A stretch of DNA of 64,000 nucleotides, from assembly GCA_022828425.1 (NCBI GenBank), contig CP094685.1, positions 310,001 to 374,000 of the forward strand, read 5' to 3'. This DNA comes from Candidatus Thiothrix sulfatifontis. GTDB taxonomy: Bacteria; Pseudomonadota; Gammaproteobacteria; Thiotrichales; Thiotrichaceae. How positions within the stretch are numbered: position 1 is the stretch's first letter; the number at the start of each line of letters is the position of its first letter. Both the position numbers and the translations under genes were made by a program. The notes beneath the pieces are model-generated. The model was not told the origin of the DNA, did no database searches, and worked only from the letters and a program-made list of their open reading frames with translations. Positions 9,073-17,916 of the stretch are shown piece by piece.

Positions 9073-9806
9073 TGGATGTCTGGCAGTATGCCGCTGCGAC
9101 GGCGATTGTAGTGCTGGCGTATTTTATTCGCGGCATTGCAGGGTTTGGGTCGGGCTTGATTGCTGTGCCGTTGCTGGCGTTGTTTTTGCCATTAACGTTT
9201 GTTGTGCCGCTGATTTTGTTGCTGGATTTCACTGCGTCGTTGGTGATGGGCGGGTTGAATTTGAAACGGGTGCAATGGCGTGAAGTCGGCATGTTGATTC
9301 CATTTAGCCTGATCGGGGTGATGGTTGGTACGCAATTGCTGGTGAATTTACCGCTTACGCCGATGTTGCTGATCTTGGCTGCGTTTATTTTCGTGTTTGC
9401 GGTGCGCAGCTTGTTGAATTTGAAGGGTGAAAAGCCGGTGTCGGCATGGTGGGCAATTCCGGCTGCGTTCACGGGTGGCACGGTCGGTGGGCTGTTTGGC
9501 ACAGGCGGGCCGCCGTATGTGATTTATTTGAATCACCGGATTCAGGATAAAACGCTATTACGCGCTACGTTTTCGGCGCTGTTTTTTATTGAAGGGACGG
9601 TACGCATTGCGACGTTTTTTATTGCCGGATTGTTGATGGCGCAAACGGTGTGGTGGAATGCGTTGTTTGCGTTGCCCCTGATGTTGGGAGCGTTGTGGTT
9701 AGGCGGTCATGTGCATACGGGGTTAACGCAAACGCACATGACGCGCCTGATTGGGGTGTTGTTGTTGCTGGCGAGTGTGTCACTGACGCTCAAGGCGTTG
9801 AGTTAA
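9072..9806 (+). CDS. TauE/SafE family sulfite exporter-like membrane protein
   Basis: A 244-residue polytopic membrane protein, about eight hydrophobic segments, with the TauE/SafE signatures FIRGIAGFGSGLIAVPLLAL near the N-terminus and GGTVGGLFGTGGPPYVIYL in the middle (the repeated GxGGG-like motif). Family members export sulfite, sulfoacetate or related organosulfur anions. The ATG overlaps the hisI stop, implying co-expression without an obvious pathway link. Substrate not determinable. Confidence 0.88.
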   Translation: MDVWQYAAATAIVVLAYFIRGIAGFGSGLIAVPLLALFLPLTFVVPLILLLDFTASLVMGGLNLKRVQWREVGMLIPFSLIGVMVGTQLLVNLPLTPMLLILAAFIFVFAVRSLLNLKGEKPVSAWWAIPAAFTGGTVGGLFGTGGPPYVIYLNHRIQDKTLLRATFSALFFIEGTVRIATFFIAGLLMAQTVWWNALFALPLMLGALWLGGHVHTGLTQTHMTRLIGVLLLLASVSLTLKALS

Positions 9807-9809
9807 TGG

Positions 9810-10463
9810 CTACAAACACTTGCGCCCCATAATATCCAAAATCAGGTGCAACAACTCATCAGGGCGGTTAGTGATACCAAACGCACCCGCAGGCACGCCG
9901 TCTTGCGCATTGAAATTTCCCACATAGAAAATCGCGGGCAAAGCGGGGTAATGATCGTGCAAGGTTTGCAAGGTCGCGATGCCATTCGACTGCCCTTCGG
10001 GGCGGGCAATATCCGACACCAACAGTTCGCAACTGGTCTGTTTCAAATGCCCCAAGGCTTCACCTACCGAAGTGACGGTGATAACGTCCAAGCCCAAATA
10101 TTGCAACAGGCGGATTTCATTCACTAACGTATCGGGGCGATCATCCAACCATAACACGCGGCAACCGCTTAACATCTCACCATTGCCTTGCAGCCGCCGT
10201 AACACCTGCGCCTTATCTGCTGCACTCACCTCGATATGCCAATGCGGATTTCGCGCCGCCACCGTGAGTACGTCATCCAAAGCACGTTCGACCTGTGACA
10301 GATCTGCCAACCAATTCTGTTGTTGTTTGGCATAAGTATTGAGCAATAATTGCCGTGAATACAGATCGTATGCCAACAGAAAAGCGCTGAATGCCCCGAT
10401 CACCCATAAATACGCCGGTATGACTTTGATGATTTCCAGCCAAAAATCCTGATGTTCCAACAT
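9810..10463 (-). CDS. Membrane-tethered receiver-like domain protein
   Basis: 217 residues. One N-terminal transmembrane helix (about residues 13-32, VIPAYLWVIGAFSAFLLAYD), a coiled linker, then a response-regulator receiver-like domain from about residue 95: the acidic pair is in VLWLDDRPDT and the phosphoacceptor candidate Asp is in LLVSDIARPEG. The conserved Thr/Ser position reads IFYVGN and the conserved Lys-Pro reads NRP, so the receiver is partly degenerate. It has no output domain. It converges with the TauE-like gene, ending 4 nt from its stop. Function unknown. Confidence 0.65.
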   Translation of the reverse strand: MLEHQDFWLEIIKVIPAYLWVIGAFSAFLLAYDLYSRQLLLNTYAKQQQNWLADLSQVERALDDVLTVAARNPHWHIEVSAADKAQVLRRLQGNGEMLSGCRVLWLDDRPDTLVNEIRLLQYLGLDVITVTSVGEALGHLKQTSCELLVSDIARPEGQSNGIATLQTLHDHYPALPAIFYVGNFNAQDGVPAGAFGITNRPDELLHLILDIMGRKCL

Positions 10464-10697
10464 GCGTCGCCCCTGAGATATGTTTTTGCCCTTTATGTTG
10501 AAAATTCTAACACTTAAGCGGCAGTCTGTGGCAGATATTTGGCATTGACGCTATGCACTAATCAGCGTTTGATCATCAACAGCTTGGATAGACCAAGCCA
10601 AACAATTCTCAGCAACCTGTGTTCCGCAACGGTGAATGCTGGTCGATGATCGTTTTGACGTAGTACGGGAACGCAGCAACGCCGTATAATCCAAGGC

Positions 10698-10952
10698 ATG
10701 AAACACATCCTCATCGCCATCATCCGCTTCTACCAACTGTTCCTCAGCCCGTTGCTGGGGAACAATTGCCGTTTTTACCCCACTTGTTCGCATTACGCCA
10801 AAGAAGCGATTGCAACCCACGGCGCACTCAAAGGCAGTTGGTTAGCCATCCGGCGTATCGGGCGTTGCAACCCTTGGCACGAAGGCGGGCTTGACCCCGT
10901 TCCCGATGCGTGTGAATGCGGCAAACCGCACCGCAAATCGTCTGATCAATAG
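10698..10952 (+). CDS. yidD: Membrane protein insertion efficiency factor YidD
   Basis: 84 residues with the full YidD signature: [45 protein letters not shown]. YidD assists YidC-mediated insertion of inner-membrane proteins and lies peripherally at the membrane through its amphipathic N-terminal helix. It usually sits in the rpmH-rnpA-yidD-yidC cluster; here it is detached from those genes, which is common in some gammaproteobacteria. The 234-bp region upstream (10464-10697) holds no recognisable gene. Confidence 0.95.
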   Translation: MKHILIAIIRFYQLFLSPLLGNNCRFYPTCSHYAKEAIATHGALKGSWLAIRRIGRCNPWHEGGLDPVPDACECGKPHRKSSDQ

Positions 10953-11054
10953 CACGTTCATCTGTTCGCTGTTTACATCCCATCCGGCGGCTTATACCCT
11001 TTGCCCAAGATTGCCTTGCGTAGGCACACAATAAAAAACACAGGATAAAACGCC

Positions 11055-11705
11055 ATGTCAGAATCACAAGCCATTGAAATGCAGGAACTGTTCGATCTGG
11101 TCGTCACCGGACACCGTTCTGAAAAGTCAGTCGAAGCCTTGGTACGCGATGTGCTGGATTTGCTGGACGATCACAGCCCTTACCTCGAATTCAAATTATC
11201 CGATGCGCTGCTGTTCAACAACGGCATGGTGTCAATTCGTGAAAACATCACCGCAGCCGACGCGCAAGCACTCAGCGCACAACTCCAAACGCTGGCGATT
11301 CACTGCGCCATTCGCCCCACGCTGCAACTTGTTCCCAAAGACGACGAAATCAACCCGCCCAGCGCCGCGCTATATAAGTGCCCTGCCTGCAAACACACCC
11401 AAGTGCAAACCAAAGAGATCAATGAAAAATGTGAAGCTTGTGGTGTGATTGGCGACCACTTTTTACGCTCTCAACGCATGAAAGAGGCGGTCGAAACTGA
11501 ACGCCAAAAATACGACAACGAATTGGCGAAAAGCATTAAAGAAGCACACCAACGCGCCCAACAAGAAGAATCCGACGCACTTTACCGCGAAGCGCGGCGT
11601 CAATTGGGCACCGACGAAACCAGCAACAGCGACCCCAAACTAAAAATCGCCGCCGTGATTGCCGTCATCGGTATCGGCATTGCCGCGCTGTATCTGTTTA
11701 AGTAG
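11055..11705 (+). CDS. Zinc-ribbon, C-tail-anchored hypothetical protein
   Basis: 216 residues, family not recognised. A zinc-ribbon-like cluster is visible in the middle (CPACKHTQVQ followed by KCEACGVIGDHF, two CxxC pairs about 20 residues apart). It is followed by a charged, probably coiled-coil helix (about 135-190) and a single C-terminal transmembrane helix, KIAAVIAVIGIGIAALYLFK. This layout suggests a cytoplasmic domain anchored to the inner membrane by its tail. It stands alone and ends 2 nt before the convergent tpm stop. Confidence 0.6.
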   Translation: MSESQAIEMQELFDLVVTGHRSEKSVEALVRDVLDLLDDHSPYLEFKLSDALLFNNGMVSIRENITAADAQALSAQLQTLAIHCAIRPTLQLVPKDDEINPPSAALYKCPACKHTQVQTKEINEKCEACGVIGDHFLRSQRMKEAVETERQKYDNELAKSIKEAHQRAQQEESDALYREARRQLGTDETSNSDPKLKIAAVIAVIGIGIAALYLFK

Positions 11706-11707
11706 GC

Positions 11708-12364
11708 TTAACGCGGCGTCAACACGTACACCTTTTCATCCAGCCGGGTCAGCCCGCGCTGGCGAAAACCGGGTTCATCCGCTAACACATCCAGCGCCTG
11801 CAAACGCTCCACTGCATAACGCTCTTCATAAAAACCGCGCACTTCCGCCTCGTGCACCGCAAACGGCGGGCCTTTCATTTCGCGCTGATCGTATTCCATG
11901 GTAATCAACAGTATCTGCACCGCAGGCGGTAAAATATTCGTCAAATGTTGCGCATAGCGGGTACGCATCTCCGGCGGCAAAGCGATCAGCGAAGCGCGGT
12001 CAAACACACCGGCACAATCTGCCACATCCGCCGCACTCAAATCGAAAAAATCGCCCTGCAAAATCACCAGCCCGTCACATTCCCAGCGCTCAAATGCGCC
12101 CTGTTGCGTGACGATCGGCGCTAAACCGTTTTCAGCAAAAAAATCATGCACTGCAATCGGGCTGATTTCCACGCCCGTTACCAACAAATTTTGCGAGCGC
12201 AGCCACAGCATATCGCGGCTTTTGCCACACAATGGTACGAAAATGCGGCTATCGGCGGGTACGCGCATTTGCCCCCAGAATGCCTGTAAGTGACTATTAA
12301 TTTCCGCTTGGTGAAACCCGATTTGCTGGTGTTCCCAGCGTTCGTGCCAAAAATCCGCTTGCAT
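11708..12364 (-). CDS. tpm: Thiopurine S-methyltransferase
   Basis: SAM-dependent methyltransferase of the TPMT class; bacterial members methylate thiopurines and are linked to selenium and tellurium oxyanion resistance. The start MQADFWHERWEHQQIGFHQ matches the family N-terminus. VPLCGKSRDMLWL forms the SAM-binding segment, LVTGVEISPIAV follows, and FDRASLIALP with MEYDQ complete the fold. A longer in-frame start exists but adds an unrelated 14-residue leader. Length 218 aa is normal. The first 68 nt overlap the end of the upstream XRE regulator, so the pair is probably co-transcribed. Confidence 0.93.
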   Translation of the reverse strand: MQADFWHERWEHQQIGFHQAEINSHLQAFWGQMRVPADSRIFVPLCGKSRDMLWLRSQNLLVTGVEISPIAVHDFFAENGLAPIVTQQGAFERWECDGLVILQGDFFDLSAADVADCAGVFDRASLIALPPEMRTRYAQHLTNILPPAVQILLITMEYDQREMKGPPFAVHEAEVRGFYEERYAVERLQALDVLADEPGFRQRGLTRLDEKVYVLTPR

Positions 12365-12617
12365 GGTTGCTTGCTCCGTTAAGTGATGTGGTTGTTTGCC
12401 CCTCACCCAAATACAAACACAATAAGTGCAAGGGGGAAGTTTCCAGCGCTTCTGCCAAGCGCATGATGGTGGACAGTTTGGTATCCATCAGATCAGCGCT
12501 CAAGAGCCGGTACCAGGTTTGCCGCGATATATCGGCGCGACGCGCCACTTCCGAGCGCGAAATACCCAACATTGCCACGCGCTGTTCAAGATAATTAGCC
12601 AAATCTCTGCTTGACAT
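12297..12617 (-). CDS. XRE-family transcriptional regulator
   Basis: 106 residues with an N-terminal helix-turn-helix (about residues 8-65): LGISRSEVARRADISRQTWY then LSTIMRLAEALETSPLHLLC. GGAGGGG lies about 5 nt ahead of the ATG. The last 30 or so residues, low-complexity and Ser/Asn rich, are encoded inside the start of tpm in another frame. This is an unusually long 68-nt overlap and suggests the stop was lost or the tail is not under selection. It probably regulates itself and tpm; no operator was identified. Confidence 0.8.
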   Translation of the reverse strand: MSSRDLANYLEQRVAMLGISRSEVARRADISRQTWYRLLSADLMDTKLSTIMRLAEALETSPLHLLCLYLGEGQTTTSLNGASNHASGFLARTLGTPANRVSPSGN

Positions 12618-12729
12618 AAGAGCCCCTCCAATTGTTTTTCGCTATAGACTTTGGAGGTTGGTCGCATTATGCGCAGCAAATGTTCATTTGGATTATATCA
12701 AAAATAGATTTTCCTGATCATTTTGCCCC

Positions 12730-13914
12730 TTACTGCAAGACCACGGTGTACGCCAACAAGTCTTTAGCGCCTGCACGTTCCACGGTCATTTTCACCGCAT
12801 TCCCCACTTGGTGTTGCGACAACGCCAATTTTAGATCGCTCATGTTTTTCAGCGCCATGCCTTCCAAGGTGGCGAGACGGTCGCCTTTTTGCAAACCGGC
12901 TTTGCCCGCTGCGCTGTTTTCGCCCAAATCGGCAATACTCAACCCTTTACCCTGCGTATCCAACAATACACCCAATTTGCCAGTCGGCGGTAAATCCACC
13001 GCTGCGGTAAGCAGGGTATAATCCACCGCCGGAGCCGCGTCTTGGCTGTCACTGCTGGCAACGGTCGCCACTTTACTGCCCGGTAATTGCCGCGCCAAAT
13101 CCGCCGGAATGCCCACGCCATCGCTGATATGCCCCACGCCTGCCAATACCACCAGTTGATGTTCGGGGTTAGCGTTCAAATACTTTGCCGCGTTGTACGC
13201 CATGGTTTCATCCCAAATCCGCTGCACCAGCATAAAGCGCTCGAATTGCTGCGAATCTTGCGAGTGCGCCTCGAATGCCTTGCGCAAGCGTGCTTGGTAA
13301 TCCGCCGCCGCTGGGTGAATTGTCGGTGGCAATTGCGCCCGCTCATCTTTGCTCAACGCTTCCAAGCCGCCTGCTGACACTTTGCGGGTCAACTCGACCT
13401 GAGCATTCAACGCCAGCACCGGCAAGCCATTGGCTTTGGCGTATGCCAAAATCGGGCGCAATTGGCGGTAATCGTAGCCCCAGCGCTCGAAATATTCGCT
13501 GCGGCGCAAAAATTCCACCTCGGTAAGCTTGCCCGCCAAATAATCGTTGATCACCGGCTGAAATGACTGCTGGAACCATTCCACCCCGATCGCAAGCTTC
13601 GGGTTGCGTTGGTGCAAGCCTTGCAATACCGCCAATTGATGCAAGTGATGGTCATAACGGTCATGCATTTCACCCACAAATACCACACGGTTTTGTGCCA
13701 AACTCGCCATTAAAGTGGAAAATGGCAATGCTCTACCTTGCATTACGCCCGTGGGCGCGTGTTTGCCAATGTGCGCCAATGCCTCATCCAGCGTCGCGTG
13801 TTCCACCGTTGCAGCCATGCTGCTAGGGGGTAACACGCCAATGACTGCCACGCACGCTGCCAATAACGTGTGCCGCATCAAATCAGGAAATAGTGTATGT
13901 CGATTGTGAAACAT
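12730..13914 (-). CDS. ChaN-like (heme-binding/TIKI superfamily) protein with PDZ domain
   Basis: 394 residues. A signal-peptide-like segment (MRHTLLAACVAVIGVLPPSSMA) is followed by a ChaN-like domain: VVFVGEMHDRYDHHLHQLAVLQ, GVEWFQQ, and a LVVLAGVGHI segment near residue 250 that supplies conserved His and Glu residues. A C-terminal PDZ-like domain follows (ENSAAGKAGLQKGDRL). ChaN proteins are iron- or heme-related lipoproteins and the wider superfamily includes TIKI proteases. The start at 13914 has AGGAT at good spacing and overlaps the divergent peptidase start by 18 nt. Confidence 0.82.
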   Translation of the reverse strand: MFHNRHTLFPDLMRHTLLAACVAVIGVLPPSSMAATVEHATLDEALAHIGKHAPTGVMQGRALPFSTLMASLAQNRVVFVGEMHDRYDHHLHQLAVLQGLHQRNPKLAIGVEWFQQSFQPVINDYLAGKLTEVEFLRRSEYFERWGYDYRQLRPILAYAKANGLPVLALNAQVELTRKVSAGGLEALSKDERAQLPPTIHPAAADYQARLRKAFEAHSQDSQQFERFMLVQRIWDETMAYNAAKYLNANPEHQLVVLAGVGHISDGVGIPADLARQLPGSKVATVASSDSQDAAPAVDYTLLTAAVDLPPTGKLGVLLDTQGKGLSIADLGENSAAGKAGLQKGDRLATLEGMALKNMSDLKLALSQHQVGNAVKMTVERAGAKDLLAYTVVLQ

Positions 13915-15894
13915 GTTGTGATCCTATTGCTGTTATGGCTGCCAAGCGTGAGTGCTGCCGCCGCGTTGCCGGTGTTACACCACGATTTGCAGGTAACGCC
14001 TGATGTTAAAACCGGCGAATTGCAGGTGGAAGATACCCTGCGCATCCCCGCCGAATTGCGGCAAAACGGGCAATTTAGCTTCACGCTCAACCCACAATTC
14101 ACGCTCAACGCGGATGGCGCGTCACAGCCCACCCAAGCGGCGGGTACTTACAGTATTCCACTTAAGCCGGAGCAAGGGGAAATCACCCTCAAATACCGTG
14201 GTAAGCTGACCTCCACGCCGGATTGCGCATGGTTGACCGAAGCTTGCATTTTATTGAATGAGCGCGGCATTTATTTGGACGCCAACAGCCAATGGTATGC
14301 GCAAACCGCTAACGCACAACACACCTTCACCCTGCAAGTCAGCTTGCCGGACGGCTGGGTGAGCCTGAGCCAAGGCAAGCAAACCAGCGCTGGCTGGGCA
14401 GAAACCCAACCACAAGACAGCCTGTATTTACTCGCGGGGCGTTTCCATGTTTACCAACAAGCGGGCAAACACGCGAATGCGATGGTGTATTTGCAGGAAC
14501 CGGATGAAGCCTTGGCAAAACGCTACCTGCAAGCCACCGAACAGTATTTAACCGAATATTCCGAACTCTTGGGTGATTACCCCTACGCCAAATTTGCCAC
14601 GGTGGAAAGCTTTTGGGAAACCGGCTGGGGAATGCCGTCGTTCACATTGCTAGGGTCACGGGTGATTCGTTTGCCATTCATTTTGCACTCGTCGTTTCCG
14701 CACGAAATTTTGCACAACTGGTGGGGCAATAGCGTGTACGTGGATGCCAGCGAAGGCAATTGGTCGGAAGGTTTGACCGCCTACTTAGCCGATCAGCGCA
14801 TCAAACAGCAGATGGGCGAAGGTGCGGAATACCGGCGCAGCAGCTTGCAAAAATACGCCACCTTTGTTGGGCAGCAGGACGATTTCCCGCTGATGAATTT
14901 CCGTAGCCGTCACGATGAAGCCACGCAAGCCATTGGCTATGGCAAGTCGCTGATGCTGTTTCACATGTTGCGCCAACAGGTCGGTGATCAGGCGTTTTTT
15001 GACGGGTTGAAGCGTTTTTACCAGCAGTACCGCTTTCAGACGGCTACCTTTGGGCAATTGTTGGATAGTTGGCAAACCGATAAAACATTCCGCCAAACTT
15101 GGCTTGCGGGTACCGGCGCACCCAAGTTGAGTATTGCTGAACACACCTTGACCCCGGCAGACAAGGGTTATCGCTTGCAACTCACGCTCAAGCAACAGGC
15201 GCAAGCGGACAAAATTTACCCGCTGGCTTTGCCGCTGCGGATTCGTTTTGCGGAGGGGCAAGCGGAACAGGTCGACACCTTGCAGATGACGCAAGCAAGC
15301 CAAACGTTCACGTTATCCTTGCCTGCCAAACCGCTGCAAATCGCGCTTGACCCCGAATTTGACGTGTTTCGCTTGCCGGATGCGGCAGAAATGCCTGCAT
15401 CAATTGGCGTGCTGAACGGCAAAGGCGACAAAACTTACGTGCTGTCACGCAAGACCGATGCGGCGATGCAGGTCGCGTGGGAAAGCTGGCTGGATACCCT
15501 GAAAGCGCGTGACCCGCAATTGCGGGTGCAGTACGACGACGCACCCTTGCCGGATACGGGCACGGTGATTTTGCTGGGTGGGGATAATGCAGCGCTGCAA
15601 GGCTTGTTGGAACGTGCCAAACAACCGTTTGGCATGACCGAAGCGGCATACACCTTGAATAGCGTCAATTACACCTGCGGCTTGCATACCTTGGCGTTGG
15701 GGATGCGGGCGGGTGAGCAGGCGATTGTATTGCTGGATGCGTCCAGCCCCGACAGTTTGGATGCGATGCTGGCAAAACTGCCGCATTACGGCAAATACAG
15801 CTATTTGGTGTTCAACAGTGTGAATGGCGAAAACGTGGCGAAGGGGCAGTGGGAGGTAACGGATTCGCCGTTAGTAGTGGATTTCACGCCGTGA
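13897..15894 (+). CDS. M1-family aminopeptidase-like zinc metalloprotease
   Basis: 665 residues with a signal peptide (VILLLLWLPSVSAAAA) and a gluzincin core: GMPSFTLLGSRVI in place of the GAMEN loop, the zinc motif HEILHNWWGN near residue 268, and the downstream ligand Glu in NWSEGLTAYLADQ. An N-terminal beta-sandwich precedes it and an all-beta/alpha C-terminal extension follows. It is likely periplasmic. AGGA lies about 8 nt before the ATG. It is divergent from the ChaN-like gene with overlapping 5' ends. Peptide substrate unknown. Confidence 0.87.
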   Translation: MSIVKHVVILLLLWLPSVSAAAALPVLHHDLQVTPDVKTGELQVEDTLRIPAELRQNGQFSFTLNPQFTLNADGASQPTQAAGTYSIPLKPEQGEITLKYRGKLTSTPDCAWLTEACILLNERGIYLDANSQWYAQTANAQHTFTLQVSLPDGWVSLSQGKQTSAGWAETQPQDSLYLLAGRFHVYQQAGKHANAMVYLQEPDEALAKRYLQATEQYLTEYSELLGDYPYAKFATVESFWETGWGMPSFTLLGSRVIRLPFILHSSFPHEILHNWWGNSVYVDASEGNWSEGLTAYLADQRIKQQMGEGAEYRRSSLQKYATFVGQQDDFPLMNFRSRHDEATQAIGYGKSLMLFHMLRQQVGDQAFFDGLKRFYQQYRFQTATFGQLLDSWQTDKTFRQTWLAGTGAPKLSIAEHTLTPADKGYRLQLTLKQQAQADKIYPLALPLRIRFAEGQAEQVDTLQMTQASQTFTLSLPAKPLQIALDPEFDVFRLPDAAEMPASIGVLNGKGDKTYVLSRKTDAAMQVAWESWLDTLKARDPQLRVQYDDAPLPDTGTVILLGGDNAALQGLLERAKQPFGMTEAAYTLNSVNYTCGLHTLALGMRAGEQAIVLLDASSPDSLDAMLAKLPHYGKYSYLVFNSVNGENVAKGQWEVTDSPLVVDFTP

Positions 15895-15935
15895 TTCGCT
15901 ACTATCCGCAGTTTGCACCAAGGAACTGACTGAGC

Positions 15936-17072
15936 ATGACGGATAACAACGCACCACCACGCATCACTGGCGTTATTCTGGCAGGCGGGCAAGGCAGCCG
16001 CATGGGTGGGCAGGACAAAGGCTTGCTGGAATTTCAAAGCCGCCCGTTGGTGGAACACGTGTTGGCGGCGTTGCAACCACAAGTCGAGAGTATTTTGATC
16101 AGTGCCAACCGCAATCAGGAACATTATCAGCGCTATCAGCACCCCGTGATCAGCGATACACTCGGCGGTTTTCAAGGGCCATTGGCGGGATTTTCCGCAG
16201 CAATGCAGGCAGCCACCACGCCGTACATTCTCACCGTGCCGTGCGATGCGCCGGAAATTGCGCCGGATATGGCGGCACGTTTGTGGGCGGCGTTGCAACG
16301 CGATTCCGCAGAACTCGCGGTGGCTTACGATGGCGAACGCTTGCAACCCGTACACGCACTGATTGCGGTGAAGTTATTGCCCAGCTTGCAGACGTTTCTT
16401 GCCAATGGCGACCGCAAAATCGACTTGTGGTACGCGCAACACCGCACCGCCATCGTCGATTTCAGCGATTGCCGCCAGATGTTTCGCAATATCAATACCC
16501 CGCAACAGCAGGCAGCACTGGAAAAAGAGAGCAAGCGTTCGGCGGATAATCTTGCGGTTCTCGGCGTGTGTGCGTGGAGCGGTACGGGCAAAACCACGTT
16601 ACTAACCGCCTTGATTCCGCGCTTGAAAGCCGCCGGGTTGCGCGTGACCGTGATCAAACACGGGCACCATCAAATTGAACTGGACTCGCCGGGCAAGGAT
16701 ACCTACCGTTTCCGTGAAGCCGGGGCTGATCAAGTGGTGCTGGCTTCGCGCAAACGCGTGGCAATCATGCAAGAATGCAAAACCCAGCGCGACCCCGAAT
16801 TAACCGACGTACTGCGTTTTGTAAACCCGGATTGCGCCGACTTGGTGCTGGTGGAAGGTTTTAAGCACGCTACCATGCCCAAAATCGAAGTACATCGCCC
16901 CTCTGTCGGTAAACCCTTGCTTTACCCCGATGATAACAGTGTGATTGCACTGGTGACGGATGACATGACGCTGGCTGTTCCAGCACACCTGAGCAAATTG
17001 GATCTCAACCAGCCGGATAGCATTGTCGAGTTCATTTTGCAATGGCACGCGGGATTTCATCTGAAAATGTGA
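15936..17072 (+). CDS. mobAB: MobA-MobB fusion: molybdenum cofactor guanylyltransferase / GTP-binding protein
   Basis: 378 residues joining two enzymes of molybdenum cofactor maturation. Residues 1 to about 190 are MobA, which attaches GMP to molybdopterin: GVILAGGQGSRMGGQDKGLL nucleotide-binding start, GPLAGF, PCDAPE. Residues from about 205 are MobB: P-loop CAWSGTGKTTLL, then TVIKHGHHQIELDSPGKDTY and VLVEGFKH. Fusion of mobA and mobB is known in some bacteria but the usual arrangement is separate genes. It implies molybdoenzymes elsewhere in the genome. Confidence 0.95.
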   Translation: MTDNNAPPRITGVILAGGQGSRMGGQDKGLLEFQSRPLVEHVLAALQPQVESILISANRNQEHYQRYQHPVISDTLGGFQGPLAGFSAAMQAATTPYILTVPCDAPEIAPDMAARLWAALQRDSAELAVAYDGERLQPVHALIAVKLLPSLQTFLANGDRKIDLWYAQHRTAIVDFSDCRQMFRNINTPQQQAALEKESKRSADNLAVLGVCAWSGTGKTTLLTALIPRLKAAGLRVTVIKHGHHQIELDSPGKDTYRFREAGADQVVLASRKRVAIMQECKTQRDPELTDVLRFVNPDCADLVLVEGFKHATMPKIEVHRPSVGKPLLYPDDNSVIALVTDDMTLAVPAHLSKLDLNQPDSIVEFILQWHAGFHLKM

Positions 17073-17142
17073 CCCATAAGTGATTCATTCTTCAAGTTTT
17101 CGCTATAATCATCAGACACCCTAATTATCGAGACCCGACACC

Positions 17143-17865
17143 ATGACCAAAGATTTCAAACAACAAGCAGCGTCTGGCAGTGCTTTTGGGCAATACGGTC
17201 TGGGCTGGATGGTCGGCGGCGTGGCTATTGGGCTCATTATCGGCGCGGGCATGTACGCCCTTGCCAACAAAGGCAACGTCCCGGCCACCCACGCTACCAA
17301 CCCAACTAGCAGCAATATGACGACCAGCAGCGTCGATGATCGCGCAACCCCGACCGATTCCACGCTGGTCGGCGGCGATACGCCGGAAACGGCGGCAGAT
17401 GCAGCGCCAGAACCTGCTCCCGATGAGGCGCCCGGCTTTAGCTATCACGCGGTATTGCCACAACTGGAAATAGACGTGCCACTTGCCGTACAAGTTGAAC
17501 AACAAGCAGCCGCTCCCAAACCCGCCAACGAAAAAAAGTCAGCAGTCGTGCCACCGCCTAAAGAAGCAGACAAAAAACCCGCACTGGCGGATACCCCCAA
17601 ACCAGAAACCAAGAAATCCGCTCCGGCAGCCATTAGCGGCTCTAACGCCTTCCAAATCGGTTCTTACAAAACCCAAGACCAAGCCGCCGACATGCAAAGC
17701 CGTTTGAAGAAAAAAGGGCTGAACAGCCGCATCGAAATCGCCAATATTCAGGGCGCAACCTGGTTTCGGGTGCGCGTAGGGCCTGCGACATCCGCTGAAA
17801 TGCTGCAACAATGGCAACAAACGTTATCTGGAATGGGAATTAGCCCCTTAGCCATTCGTATGTAA
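17143..17865 (+). CDS. SPOR-domain membrane protein
   Basis: 240 residues: a short cytoplasmic N-terminus, one transmembrane helix (about residues 20-42, YGLGWMVGGVAIGLIIGAGM), a long Pro/Ala/Lys-rich periplasmic linker, and a C-terminal SPOR domain (about 170-240) with FQIGSYKTQDQAADMQSRLK and WFRVRVGP. SPOR domains bind denuded septal peptidoglycan, so the protein probably acts at the division site. This topology resembles FtsN and DedD but lacks enough similarity to name. It is encoded alone; a TATAAT lies about 40 nt upstream without a convincing -35. Confidence 0.85.
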   Translation: MTKDFKQQAASGSAFGQYGLGWMVGGVAIGLIIGAGMYALANKGNVPATHATNPTSSNMTTSSVDDRATPTDSTLVGGDTPETAADAAPEPAPDEAPGFSYHAVLPQLEIDVPLAVQVEQQAAAPKPANEKKSAVVPPPKEADKKPALADTPKPETKKSAPAAISGSNAFQIGSYKTQDQAADMQSRLKKKGLNSRIEIANIQGATWFRVRVGPATSAEMLQQWQQTLSGMGISPLAIRM

Positions 17866-17916
17866 TGATTACTAAAAGCATTTCATTGACTTAACGAAAA
17901 AACAGGAGACACTAAC

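Noticed and set aside
10655..10690. TTGACG and TATAAT ahead of yidD as a sigma70 promoter
   Set aside because: Spacing is 24 nt, too long for a normal promoter, and the -10 would fall 8 nt from the start codon.
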